64,000 bases of DNA from RYN-111 sp963760125. GTDB taxonomy: Bacteria; Actinomycetota; Actinomycetes; Mycobacteriales; SCTD01. The notes under the pieces are model-generated. The model saw nothing but the letters and a program-made list of their open reading frames with translations, was not told where the DNA came from and ran no database searches. Both the position numbers and the translations under genes were made by a program. How positions within the stretch are numbered: position 1 is the first letter of the stretch; each line of letters begins with the position of its first letter. The stretch lies in NCBI GenBank assembly GCA_963760125.1, contig CAVXBV010000010.1:62001-126000 (forward strand). The letters are read 5' to 3'. Of the stretch, positions 14,238 through 22,494 are shown piece by piece.

Positions 14238-14618
14238 GTGCGGGTCCTCCGGTTCGGCCTCGTCGTCGTCCTGACCTGTCAGCTGGCGGTGTGGGAGGCC
14301 TTCCTCGTGGGGGCCCGCCCGTGGGGGCTGCCGCTCCCCGTCTCGGCGCTGCTGGCCGTCGTGGGGAACGTGGGCCTTGGCGTGGCGGGTGCCCGCACCT
14401 TGGGCAGCAGGGTCGGGGCGGTCGTTCCTGCGGCGCTCTGGTTGATCATTGCCCTGGGGCTCGCCTCGAGCCGCTCCGAGGGGGACGTCGTGATCCCCGA
14501 CTCCGGCCGGGGACTGGCGTTCCTCCTGCTCGGCACCCTCGCTGCCGCCGCGCCGGTCGGCATGACCGGCGATCGTGGGCACCTCACGGCTACACCTGGG
14601 GCCCTCGACGGCCGATGA
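14238..14618 (+). CDS. Small membrane protein, DUF6113-like
   Basis: The 126-residue protein has four predicted TM helices (about 5-24, 34-52, 60-77 and 88-106) with short loops, and no catalytic motif that I recognise. Its size and topology resemble DUF6113 membrane proteins found beside mshB in actinobacteria. GTG 14238 is supported by a leaderless -10 box. The stop codon lies 7 nt before cheW, so it may share a transcript with the chemotaxis-like cassette. Confidence 0.7.
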   Translation: MRVLRFGLVVVLTCQLAVWEAFLVGARPWGLPLPVSALLAVVGNVGLGVAGARTLGSRVGAVVPAALWLIIALGLASSRSEGDVVIPDSGRGLAFLLLGTLAAAAPVGMTGDRGHLTATPGALDGR

Positions 14619-14625
14619 GCCTCAG

Positions 14626-15093
14626 ATGGAGCAGAGCGAGGCACTGACCGAGATGGTGGTCGTCCGACTGGGCGGCGGCCGCTTCGCGCTCCCCATGTCG
14701 GCCGTCGCCGAGGTGGGACGGCCCCCGTCGCTGACGCGGGTCCCCGGCCTGCCCGCCTGGTTGGCGGGTGTCGCGAACTGGCGGGGCCGAGTGCTGGCGG
14801 TCCTGGACCTCCGCCCGCTGCTTGCTGCCGCCTCGCCTCGCGGGGATCGCAGCGCCCGCCTCGTGGTGCTCCACCACGCGGGGGTGACGGTCGGGCTGCT
14901 CACCGAGGGCGTCGACGGCACGCGGGCCCTTGCCGCCGAGACGCTCGAGACCGCGCTCGCGCACCTGCCGGCCTCCGCCGCCGACCTGCTGGTCGGTCAG
15001 ATCACCGATGACGCCGGACCGTGCGGCGTGCTGGACCTCGATGCGGTCTACCGCCTCACTGACGCCCTCCCGCGCGCGCGCCGCGCCGGTTGA
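14626..15093 (+). CDS. cheW: CheW-type coupling protein
   Basis: The 155-residue protein is a single CheW domain. Typical features are the VVVRLGGGRFALPMSAVAEV opening, the conserved ANWRGRVLAVLDL segment and the two-lobed SH3-like pattern. CheW links receptors to the CheA kinase at the membrane. It is the first gene of a collinear cassette (cheW, receptor, receptor, cheA, response regulator). ATG 14626 is chosen because it begins just ahead of the domain. Confidence 0.88.
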   Translation: MEQSEALTEMVVVRLGGGRFALPMSAVAEVGRPPSLTRVPGLPAWLAGVANWRGRVLAVLDLRPLLAAASPRGDRSARLVVLHHAGVTVGLLTEGVDGTRALAAETLETALAHLPASAADLLVGQITDDAGPCGVLDLDAVYRLTDALPRARRAG

Positions 15094-15125
15094 CCCGCAC
15101 CACACCCGCAGGAGGAAAGAGCACC

Positions 15126-16682
15126 GTGGACTTCTCGATCAGAATCGCCCGAGCCGCAGCCGTGATGACCTGGGTCAGCCTCGTCTTCGGGGTGGCCACG
15201 GCCATCCTCATGGACAAGGTCGGGGCCATGCCGGGGGTGGAGGTGCACCTGATCGCCGTGCTGCTCTGGGCGGTCTTCGGCGCCGCGGTCGCGACGCTGC
15301 TCACGGCCATGCCCACGCTGGCGATGCGCTCCCCGTTCGTGCTGCGCAACATCACGGCCTTCCGGGCCTTCCTGCTCATCGCTGACACCGTGTGGATCAC
15401 CGCGAACGTCACCCTGACCGGGGGGGTGCGCGGTCCCTTCTGGATCTGCTACCTCGGCGTCGTGCTGTTCGCGGGCGTCTCGATGAAGTCGTGGCAGTCG
15501 TTCCTGTTCGGTTTCGCCGCCAGCGGTGGGCTGGTGTTGGCGTCGGCGCTCTCGCACACGCTCGACCGCGCGTCGATCGCCGTCATCGTCCTGGTCGGCG
15601 GCACCTACCCCCTGGTGGCTTGGTTCAACTCCACGCTGTCCGCTGCCGTGTGGGAGCTGCGGCGACAGGCGCACACCGACCGCAAGTCGCTCGAGGAGCG
15701 CGTCAGCGAGCTGTCCGCTGCGCTCCAGCGCGCAGCCGAGGGCGACCTGGCCGTCGAGTCGCACGTCAAGGACGGGTCGCGGGAGATGACGCAGCTCGGC
15801 GACGCCTTCAACGCCACCATCGGGAACCTGCGGACGCTGGTGGGTCAGATCCGGGGTGGTGGGGAGCAGATCGCGGCGTCGGCGGGGGAGTTGTTGGCGT
15901 CGGCGGAGGAGCATGCTGCGTCGGCGACGCAGCAGTCGTCGGCGGTGTCGGAGACGACGTCGACGATTGAGGAGCTGGCGGCGACGGCGGCGCAGATCGC
16001 GGAGACGAGTGAGGCGGTGGCGCGGTATGCGGCGGAGACGTTGCGGTATGCCGAGCAGGGTCGGTCTGCGGTGAGTGCGTCGGTGGAGTCGATGGATGCG
16101 ATCGCGGGTCGGGTGGACTCGATTGCGGCGCGGGCTCTGGGGTTGGGGGAGAAGTCGCACGAGATCGGCCGGATCCTTGATGTGATCGATGATCTGGCGG
16201 ATCAGACGAACTTGTTGGCGTTGAACGCGGCGATCGAGGCGGCGCGTGCGGGGGAGCACGGGCGTGGCTTTGCGGTGGTGGCGTCTGAGGTGCGGAAGCT
16301 GGCGGAGCGGTCGCAGGAGTCGGCGGGTCAGATCCAGGCGTTGGTGGGGGAGATCCAGGCGGAGACGAACGCGACGATCATTGCCAGTGAGGAGGGCGCG
16401 AAGGAGGTCAAGGCCGGGACGCAGCTCGCGCGGGGTGTGGTGGATGCGTTGGAGCGGATCTCGGGGATGGTCGATGAGACGACGACGGCGGCGAAGGAGA
16501 TCAGCATTGCGACGCAGCAGCAGCGGAGTGCTTCTGATCAGGTCGTGTCGGCGATGACGCAGGTGTCGGATGTGTCTCGGCAGTACGCGGTGGGGTCGCG
16601 GCAGTCGGCAGCGGCGGCTGCGCAGCTCAACGAGCTCGCCGCCCAGCTCCGCAGCAGCATCTCCCGGTTCAAGGTCTCCTAG
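15126..16682 (+). CDS. Methyl-accepting chemotaxis-like receptor 1 (6-TM, no extracytoplasmic sensor)
   Basis: The 518-residue protein has about six TM helices in residues 10-175 with very short loops, a coiled linker, and a cytoplasmic signalling hairpin. The tip sequence includes DQTNLLALNAAIEAARAGEH, diagnostic of methyl-accepting proteins. No periplasmic ligand domain is present, so the membrane block itself is probably the sensor, sensing for example membrane state, redox or a lipophilic cue. No C-terminal CheR pentapeptide is seen. GTG 15126 follows GGAGGAAAG at 15110-15118. The signalling half (15827-16663) is identical base for base to the next gene and uses G-ending codons, TTG and T-ending codons unlike its surroundings. 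Confidence 0.9.
   Translation: MDFSIRIARAAAVMTWVSLVFGVATAILMDKVGAMPGVEVHLIAVLLWAVFGAAVATLLTAMPTLAMRSPFVLRNITAFRAFLLIADTVWITANVTLTGGVRGPFWICYLGVVLFAGVSMKSWQSFLFGFAASGGLVLASALSHTLDRASIAVIVLVGGTYPLVAWFNSTLSAAVWELRRQAHTDRKSLEERVSELSAALQRAAEGDLAVESHVKDGSREMTQLGDAFNATIGNLRTLVGQIRGGGEQIAASAGELLASAEEHAASATQQSSAVSETTSTIEELAATAAQIAETSEAVARYAAETLRYAEQGRSAVSASVESMDAIAGRVDSIAARALGLGEKSHEIGRILDVIDDLADQTNLLALNAAIEAARAGEHGRGFAVVASEVRKLAERSQESAGQIQALVGEIQAETNATIIASEEGAKEVKAGTQLARGVVDALERISGMVDETTTAAKEISIATQQQRSASDQVVSAMTQVSDVSRQYAVGSRQSAAAAAQLNELAAQLRSSISRFKVS
15827..16663 (+). repeat. 837-nt exact repeat, copy 1
   Basis: This segment of receptor 1 is identical to 17443-18279 at an offset of 1616 nt. The match starts abruptly at CCTGCGGACG and ends at CAGCATCTC, covering the whole signalling domain. 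I compared the lines by eye and found no difference. Confidence 0.9.
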
Positions 16683-16744
16683 GACTACAGGTAGCCCACT
16701 GCGCCGCCGAAACCCGCTCGGAGATGATCAAGGGAGATCCTGTC

Positions 16745-18292
16745 GTGGACAGCAGCTCGGAGCGCGTGAGCGTCGTCAACCAGGGGACGTCGCTGATCTT
16801 CGCGGTCACCTTCCTCATCGCGGTGAGCGTGGACCAGGTGGCGAGTCCGGACTCGGAGCGCTCGACCTTGCTCTACAGCCTGCTCGTGGGCATCGGCGTC
16901 GCGCAGGCCATCGTCTATGCAGCCTTCGGCTACGTGCTGGAGCGCAGCCCCTCGCTGCTCAAGCACCGCGCGGCGATCGAGTCCGGTGCGCTGTGGGCCG
17001 CTCTGCCGTACGTCGGGTGGCAGGTCTGGGCGACCGGAGGCATCGCGAACTCCTTCTGGACCCTGTTCGTCCTCCCGTGCGTCATGGGGGGTCTGGCGCT
17101 GACGCGGGCCGCCGCCCTGGGGCTCTCCGTGGCGTGCGGTGCGTGCCTGGTCCTCACCACAGCGCTGGCGGGTGAGCTCACCGCCGCGCAGTCCGGATCC
17201 CTGACCTTCGCCGTCCTGCTGCTGGTGACCGTGGGGTGGTACTGCACCTCGATCGGAGGGCGGTTGCACGCACTGCAGCACGCCGCGCAGCGCGACCAGT
17301 TCGACCTGCAGTCGCGGGTGGCGGAGCTGTCCGACCAGCTCGGGCGGGCCGCCTCCGGTGACCTCAGCGCCACCGTGACGCTGTCTGAGGGCAACTCCGC
17401 CCTCCGCAGCCTCGCGAGCGCCTTCGACGACACCCTGGGCAGCCTGCGGACGCTGGTGGGTCAGATCCGGGGTGGTGGGGAGCAGATCGCGGCGTCGGCG
17501 GGGGAGTTGTTGGCGTCGGCGGAGGAGCATGCTGCGTCGGCGACGCAGCAGTCGTCGGCGGTGTCGGAGACGACGTCGACGATTGAGGAGCTGGCGGCGA
17601 CGGCGGCGCAGATCGCGGAGACGAGTGAGGCGGTGGCGCGGTATGCGGCGGAGACGTTGCGGTATGCCGAGCAGGGTCGGTCTGCGGTGAGTGCGTCGGT
17701 GGAGTCGATGGATGCGATCGCGGGTCGGGTGGACTCGATTGCGGCGCGGGCTCTGGGGTTGGGGGAGAAGTCGCACGAGATCGGCCGGATCCTTGATGTG
17801 ATCGATGATCTGGCGGATCAGACGAACTTGTTGGCGTTGAACGCGGCGATCGAGGCGGCGCGTGCGGGGGAGCACGGGCGTGGCTTTGCGGTGGTGGCGT
17901 CTGAGGTGCGGAAGCTGGCGGAGCGGTCGCAGGAGTCGGCGGGTCAGATCCAGGCGTTGGTGGGGGAGATCCAGGCGGAGACGAACGCGACGATCATTGC
18001 CAGTGAGGAGGGCGCGAAGGAGGTCAAGGCCGGGACGCAGCTCGCGCGGGGTGTGGTGGATGCGTTGGAGCGGATCTCGGGGATGGTCGATGAGACGACG
18101 ACGGCGGCGAAGGAGATCAGCATTGCGACGCAGCAGCAGCGGAGTGCTTCTGATCAGGTCGTGTCGGCGATGACGCAGGTGTCGGATGTGTCTCGGCAGT
18201 ACGCGGTGGGGTCGCGGCAGTCGGCAGCGGCGGCTGCGCAGCTCAACGAGCTCGCCGCCCAGCTCCGCAGCAGCATCTCTGCGTTCGGCTAG
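16745..18292 (+). CDS. Methyl-accepting chemotaxis-like receptor 2 (6-TM)
   Basis: The 515-residue paralogue has six predicted TM helices in its first 170 residues, unrelated at sequence level to those of receptor 1, followed by an identical signalling domain. GTG 16745 is preferred because GGGAG lies about 10 nt upstream, mirroring receptor 1; an ATG at 16724 has its purine-rich stretch too close. The different membrane modules attached to one shared signalling domain suggest that both receptors feed the same CheW/CheA with different inputs. Methylation enzymes (CheR, CheB) are not encoded nearby. Confidence 0.9.
   Translation: MDSSSERVSVVNQGTSLIFAVTFLIAVSVDQVASPDSERSTLLYSLLVGIGVAQAIVYAAFGYVLERSPSLLKHRAAIESGALWAALPYVGWQVWATGGIANSFWTLFVLPCVMGGLALTRAAALGLSVACGACLVLTTALAGELTAAQSGSLTFAVLLLVTVGWYCTSIGGRLHALQHAAQRDQFDLQSRVAELSDQLGRAASGDLSATVTLSEGNSALRSLASAFDDTLGSLRTLVGQIRGGGEQIAASAGELLASAEEHAASATQQSSAVSETTSTIEELAATAAQIAETSEAVARYAAETLRYAEQGRSAVSASVESMDAIAGRVDSIAARALGLGEKSHEIGRILDVIDDLADQTNLLALNAAIEAARAGEHGRGFAVVASEVRKLAERSQESAGQIQALVGEIQAETNATIIASEEGAKEVKAGTQLARGVVDALERISGMVDETTTAAKEISIATQQQRSASDQVVSAMTQVSDVSRQYAVGSRQSAAAAAQLNELAAQLRSSISAFG
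17443..18279 (+). repeat. 837-nt exact repeat, copy 2
   Basis: This is the copy within receptor 2, identical to 15827-16663. A direct repeat of this length 1.6 kb apart could recombine to delete one receptor's membrane half and fuse the genes. Confidence 0.9.
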
Positions 18293-18330
18293 GGCTACAG
18301 GGTGCAGGCTGATCGGCCGACGAGGTAGTC

Positions 18331-20520
18331 ATGCCGGCATGGGGTGATGATCCCGAGCTGCTCGCGACCTTCCGTGCGGAGGTGGAGGAGCGGCTTGCGT
18401 CGCTGCAGGGTGGGCTCCTCCAGCTGGAGGACCACCCGAGCCCTCGCCAGGTGGTGACGCTGCTGTTCCGGGACGCGCACACGGTCAAGGGAAGCGCCCG
18501 CATGCTGGGCCTCGAGGGCGTCCTGCACGTGGCGCACACCATGGAGGACCTGCTCGGCGCCCTCCGGGACGGCCGCTTCGCCGTACGCCGGGACCACGTC
18601 GATCTGCTGCTGGCGGCGTGCGACGGGATCCAGCGCGCTCTCCCCGGTGAGGGCTCCCTGGACGACGCGGCGCTGCAGCCGCTCGTCGAGGCCCTCAATG
18701 CCGCTGTCGGCGGGGCCGAGGCCGTCACGGTCCCGGTGCTCGTCGCCGCACAGATCCCCGACCAGCCCACCGTCGCGGACCATCCCGAGGCGCTGCGCAA
18801 CGACTCGGTCCGGGTCACCGCCACCAAGGTCTACGACCTGCTCGACGCCGTGGGCGAGGCCGACCTCGGCGCCCGGCGGGTCGAGCAGACCGCCGGGTCC
18901 CTCCTGTCCCTCGCGGCGGAGCAGTCGCGGTGGGCGTCACAGCTGCGCCAGGCGACCCAGCGGCACAGCGCGGTCCTGCCGCCTGACATCGCGCTCGCCC
19001 TGCACCGGCTGGTCGGCGCCAGCGACGACATGTCGGGGACCGTCCGCGGGCTCCGCGAGCTGGTCGAGGGCCACCGCACCGGGATGGCGCTGGTCCGCGA
19101 CGGGGCGATGGGCCTGGCCATGGTGCCCGTGCGTCGGGTGTTCGCCGCCCTGCCACGCATCGTGCGGGACGTCGCCGCGGTCACCGGCAAGAACGTCGTC
19201 CTGGAGACCAGCGGGGAGGACGTCGAGCTCGACAAGCAGGTCCTCGACGGCATCGCCGACGCGCTCAAGCACCTGGTCATCAACGCTGTCGACCACGGCT
19301 GCGAGACGCCGGAGGCGCGGGTGGACGCGGGCAAGCCGGCGCGGGCCACGTTGCGCGTCAGCGCGCGCAGCGTCGGTGGCACCGTGGTGCTCGAGGTCGC
19401 CGACGATGGCGCCGGGGTGGACGAGGACGCCGTACGCGAGAAGGGGATCCGCCTGGGCATGATCCCCGCGGACAGCCCGCTGGCCGGGAGTGCGCTGCTG
19501 GCCCTGCTGTTCGCTCCTGCCTTCAGCACCAGCGAGATCGTCACCGAGACCTCTGGCCGCGGCGTGGGCCTCGACGTCGTCCGCGGCGCCGTGGAGGACC
19601 TGGGCGGATCGGTCGAGGTGCGCTCCGAGCGCGGCACGGGCACGACGTTCGTGCTGACGCTGCCCATCACCCTCGGCGTGCTGCGCTGCCTCATCGCGCG
19701 GGTGGGCGGGGAGCGGTACGCCGTCCCCGTGCCCGGAGTCGTCGAGTCGCTGTCGTTGCGCGATGCCGAGGTCCACACGCTCGCCGGCGCTCCCGTCGTG
19801 CTGCGCCACGGCGTGTCCGTCCCGCTGCTCGACCTGGGCGCCGCCCTCGGTCTCGAACGCGAGACCGGTGAGAGCCCCCGCGCTGCCCTCGTGGTCCGCC
19901 ACGCGAACGGTCAGCACCTCGCCTGGGCCGTCGACCGCCTCGAGGGCGAGTCGGAGCTGGTCGTGAAGGACCTGGGCGCTTTCGTCGGCCGCGTGCCGTT
20001 CGTGGCCGGGGCGACGATCGACGGCGACGGCAGCGTCGTCTGCCTGCTGGACCTGCGCGAGCTCGCCGACCGGGCGGTCGGTGGAGCCGCGTTCGTCCTG
20101 CCCGCCGCGGCGGCTTCCGCGCGCCGGCCCACGGCGACGCCAGGCCTGCGGAAGCCCCGGGTGCTGGTGGTCGAGGACTCGGTAGGGGTCCGGGAGCTCG
20201 AGCGGGTGATCCTCGAAGGAGCCGGCTATCTCGTCGAGACCGCCGTCGACGGTCTGGATGGCGCATCCCGGCTGCGCGACGACCCGGCGGACCTCGTCCT
20301 GTCCGACGTGGAGATGCCGGGGATGGACGGCTTCGCGCTGACCCGTACGATCCGGCGGACCAAGGGCTGGGAGAACGTCCCGGTGGTCATCATGACCAGT
20401 CGGGGCGAGGACCACGCCCGACAGGCAGGGCTCGAGGCTGGTTGCTCGGCGTACCTGCTGAAGAACGAGTTCGACCAGGAGCAGCTGGTCTCCACGGTGC
20501 GTCGACTGGTGGGTAGGTAG
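18331..20520 (+). CDS. cheA: CheA-type histidine kinase fused to a C-terminal receiver
   Basis: The 729-residue protein starts with an Hpt (P1) domain bearing phospho-acceptor His50 in DAHTVKGSARMLG. A helical P3-like region comes next, then the CheA ATPase domain (N box LVINAVDHGCETPEARVDAGKP region, G boxes ADDGAGVDEDAV and GRGVGLDVV), a CheW-like P5 domain and a terminal receiver with the acceptor Asp in LVLSDVEMPGMDG. The P2 docking domain is missing. The fused receiver could act as phosphate sink or partner, as in FrzE- or ChpA-type kinases. ATG 18331 follows the receptor gene by 38 nt. Confidence 0.92.
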   Translation: MPAWGDDPELLATFRAEVEERLASLQGGLLQLEDHPSPRQVVTLLFRDAHTVKGSARMLGLEGVLHVAHTMEDLLGALRDGRFAVRRDHVDLLLAACDGIQRALPGEGSLDDAALQPLVEALNAAVGGAEAVTVPVLVAAQIPDQPTVADHPEALRNDSVRVTATKVYDLLDAVGEADLGARRVEQTAGSLLSLAAEQSRWASQLRQATQRHSAVLPPDIALALHRLVGASDDMSGTVRGLRELVEGHRTGMALVRDGAMGLAMVPVRRVFAALPRIVRDVAAVTGKNVVLETSGEDVELDKQVLDGIADALKHLVINAVDHGCETPEARVDAGKPARATLRVSARSVGGTVVLEVADDGAGVDEDAVREKGIRLGMIPADSPLAGSALLALLFAPAFSTSEIVTETSGRGVGLDVVRGAVEDLGGSVEVRSERGTGTTFVLTLPITLGVLRCLIARVGGERYAVPVPGVVESLSLRDAEVHTLAGAPVVLRHGVSVPLLDLGAALGLERETGESPRAALVVRHANGQHLAWAVDRLEGESELVVKDLGAFVGRVPFVAGATIDGDGSVVCLLDLRELADRAVGGAAFVLPAAAASARRPTATPGLRKPRVLVVEDSVGVRELERVILEGAGYLVETAVDGLDGASRLRDDPADLVLSDVEMPGMDGFALTRTIRRTKGWENVPVVIMTSRGEDHARQAGLEAGCSAYLLKNEFDQEQLVSTVRRLVGR

Positions 20521-20526
20521 CGGAAC

Positions 20527-21498
20527 ATGGCTCGGATCGTGATCGCGGACGACAGCCCGACGCTGCGCCGCATCGTCTCCTCGGTGCTGACCAAGGAGGG
20601 CCACGAGGTCATCGCGGCCGAAGACGGCATCCAAGCCGTCCAAGCGGTGCTGCGCGAGCAGCCGGACGCCGTGGTCCTGGACGTGCAGATGCCGCGGGTG
20701 TCCGGGTTTATCGCTGCCCGGCTCATCAAGGACGACTGGCAGACCGCGGACATCCCGATCGTGATGCTCACGTCCCTGGACGCCGCGTCCGATCGCTACT
20801 GGGCAGGGCAGGCCGGCGTCGATCGCTACCTCACCAAGGACTTCGAGGCCCCCGAGCTCGCCGGCACCATTGATGAGGTGCTGCTCGCCGCGACGGCGTC
20901 ACGAGGAGGTCGGCCGCGGCTGACCCCGGACGGCCTCGACGTGTCGGAGGAGGACGTGCTGTCGCGCGTCTGCGACCTGCTGGACCGCAAGCTGTTCGAG
21001 TCGTCCGTCGCGCAGTCGGTCATGGCGATCGCCGCGACGGCCAGCGGCCTGGAGGCGTCGGTCGCCTCGCTGCTCGGCGTGCTGCAGCGCTTCGTGGGCT
21101 ACGACCTCGCGGCGGTCATGCTGGGTGCCGAGTCCGCGGCGTACGTCGCTGTCGGCAAGCCCACGGCGCGCGAGCACTACGACGCGTTCCTCGCGGCTGC
21201 CGCTGACGGCCTCGGCTCGTACGGCGGGTCGGAGCTGAACGCCGCTGCGCTGGACGTCCGGCTCGCCCAGGCCGGCGGGACGGTCGTCGAGGACTCCGAC
21301 GAGCTTTCCGGTGGGGTGGAGATGGCGACGTTCCTGTCGATGCCGCTGCGCGGGCACGGCGGCGCCGTGGTGGGCGTGCTGGCGCTGTCCTCCGCGGTGA
21401 AGCAGGCGTTCGGCGAGACGGCGCTGTCGACGCTGAAGCTCATCGAGGGCCCCGCCGCGATCGTCATCGACAACGCCCGGCTGGCCTCGAGCTCCTAG
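20527..21498 (+). CDS. Response regulator with GAF-like C-terminal domain
   Basis: The 323-residue protein has a receiver (residues 1-120) with an acidic pocket IADDSP, phospho-acceptor Asp52 in VVLDVQMP, and Lys near residue 102 in LTKDFE. Residues 150-315 look like a GAF domain (LLGVLQRFVGYDLAAVML, then LSMPLRGHGGAVVGVLAL). There is no DNA-binding or enzymatic output. It starts 6 nt after cheA and is the likely target of that kinase in place of a stand-alone CheY. Its stop TAG shares the tetranucleotide CTAG with the convergent DksA-type gene. Confidence 0.88.
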   Translation: MARIVIADDSPTLRRIVSSVLTKEGHEVIAAEDGIQAVQAVLREQPDAVVLDVQMPRVSGFIAARLIKDDWQTADIPIVMLTSLDAASDRYWAGQAGVDRYLTKDFEAPELAGTIDEVLLAATASRGGRPRLTPDGLDVSEEDVLSRVCDLLDRKLFESSVAQSVMAIAATASGLEASVASLLGVLQRFVGYDLAAVMLGAESAAYVAVGKPTAREHYDAFLAAAADGLGSYGGSELNAAALDVRLAQAGGTVVEDSDELSGGVEMATFLSMPLRGHGGAVVGVLALSSAVKQAFGETALSTLKLIEGPAAIVIDNARLASSS

Positions 21499-21833
21499 GG
21501 ACGCGCCGCGCAGGTGATGCAGCGCGTGGTGGACGGGCGAGCGGCCAGCCGTTCCGCACCGATGGGCTGACCGCACGTCTCGCACCGACCCCACGCCGGG
21601 CTGCCGAGGCGAGCGATCGCGTCGTCGAGCTCGCGCAGCCGAGTCCGGGTCTGCGCGAGGACGGCGATGAGCTGCTGGCGCTCGAACGCCAGCGTCGCAC
21701 CCTCCGGATCGTGCTCGTCGTCGGCATTCGAGCCCTCCGCTGCCGCCATCAGGGCCGCGAGGTCGTCCTCGAGCGCGCTGAGCATCGCGGCCGTCTGCGA
21801 CCTCGCGGCCAGCAGGTCAGGGACGGCCGACAT
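21495..21833 (-). CDS. DksA/TraR-type C4 zinc-finger protein
   Basis: The 112-residue protein has a coiled-coil-prone N-terminal half and a C-terminal C4 zinc finger (CETCGQPI followed by CITCAAR), the hallmark of the DksA/TraR family. Members bind RNA polymerase through the secondary channel, but short actinobacterial forms are largely uncharacterised. ATG 21833 is chosen because upstream in-frame sequence does not fit the family. It overlaps the 3' end of the next minus-strand gene by 17 nt, suggesting translational coupling. Confidence 0.88.
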   Translation of the reverse strand: MSAVPDLLAARSQTAAMLSALEDDLAALMAAAEGSNADDEHDPEGATLAFERQQLIAVLAQTRTRLRELDDAIARLGSPAWGRCETCGQPIGAERLAARPSTTRCITCAARP

Positions 21834-22455
21834 CGCGGGCCAGGTCGAGCCCGAGCAGCCGGTCGGCCCAGGCGAACGTCTCGAACCGCGCCCCGTCCGG
21901 CAGATCCGGGTCTGCGGCGACGGTGTCGAGCACGCGCAGGGCACTGGGACTGTCGAGGTCGTCGCGCAGCGCCTCCAGCAGATCGGCCCGAGCCTGCTCG
22001 ACGATCGGCGCCGACGGGCTCTCCGCCCAGCGCGCGACGTCCGCCCGCCATGCCGCCAATCGACCTGTCACCCGGTCCATGTCCGTCTGGCCGTCGTGCG
22101 GCGCCGAGGTGAGCGGTACGGCGTACGGCGTCCCGAGCACCCGCAGCCGCTCGACCAGCCCGTCACCGACCGGCCCGTCGGAGCTGCCGACGCGCCCGGC
22201 GAGGTGCACGTCGGCGTCGCCGTGCTCGCCGGGGACCGGTGGGTGGACGTTCGCCGAGCCGAGGTCGCCGGGGACCGCCCCGCCGGACAGGACCTGCACC
22301 CGAAGCCCGGAGAGTTCCCCGGTGCGTCGGAGCAGGTCCGCGACCACCCACGTCCGGAGGTCCGCCGCTCCGCACGCGCAGACGGTCAGGTGCCCGGGGC
22401 GAGATCCGCGAACGGGCGCGACCTGGCCGGTGGACGGGTCGTGGAGGCGCAACAC
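21817..22455 (-). CDS. Degenerate cysteinyl-tRNA synthetase / MshC-like protein lacking catalytic motifs
   Basis: The 212-residue product begins with LRLHDPSTGQV and TVCACGAADLRTWVVADLLRR, closely resembling the start of CysRS and MshC (LRLYDT... YVCG... HIGHxRTYVxFDxLRR). The HIGH ATP-binding signature and the KMSKS region are absent. The C-terminal third (LLEALRDDLDSPSALRVLD) looks like the helical anticodon-domain approach of CysRS/MshC, so the middle catalytic core appears to be deleted. It cannot be an aminoacyl synthetase as it stands. It could be a regulatory remnant. The GTG at 22455 has a leaderless -10 box upstream, and codon use is normal, arguing for an expressed gene. Confidence 0.65.
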   Translation of the reverse strand: MLRLHDPSTGQVAPVRGSRPGHLTVCACGAADLRTWVVADLLRRTGELSGLRVQVLSGGAVPGDLGSANVHPPVPGEHGDADVHLAGRVGSSDGPVGDGLVERLRVLGTPYAVPLTSAPHDGQTDMDRVTGRLAAWRADVARWAESPSAPIVEQARADLLEALRDDLDSPSALRVLDTVAADPDLPDGARFETFAWADRLLGLDLARDVGRP

Positions 22456-22461
22456 CCGCCG

Positions 22462-22467
22462 ACTGTA
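22462..22467 (-). promoter_or_regulatory. Leaderless -10 box for the CysRS-like gene
   Basis: On the minus strand TACAGT ends 6 nt before GTG 22455. This supports the chosen start and an active promoter for this gene and the DksA-type gene behind it. Confidence 0.45.
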
Positions 22468-22494
22468 GATCGGGGCACGAGAGAGGGCGGGCCG

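Noticed and set aside
15048..17875. Two long minus-strand frames with nearly identical Arg-rich ends, resembling a repeated gene
   Set aside because: They are the reverse complement of the identical receptor segments; the repeat belongs to the receptors.
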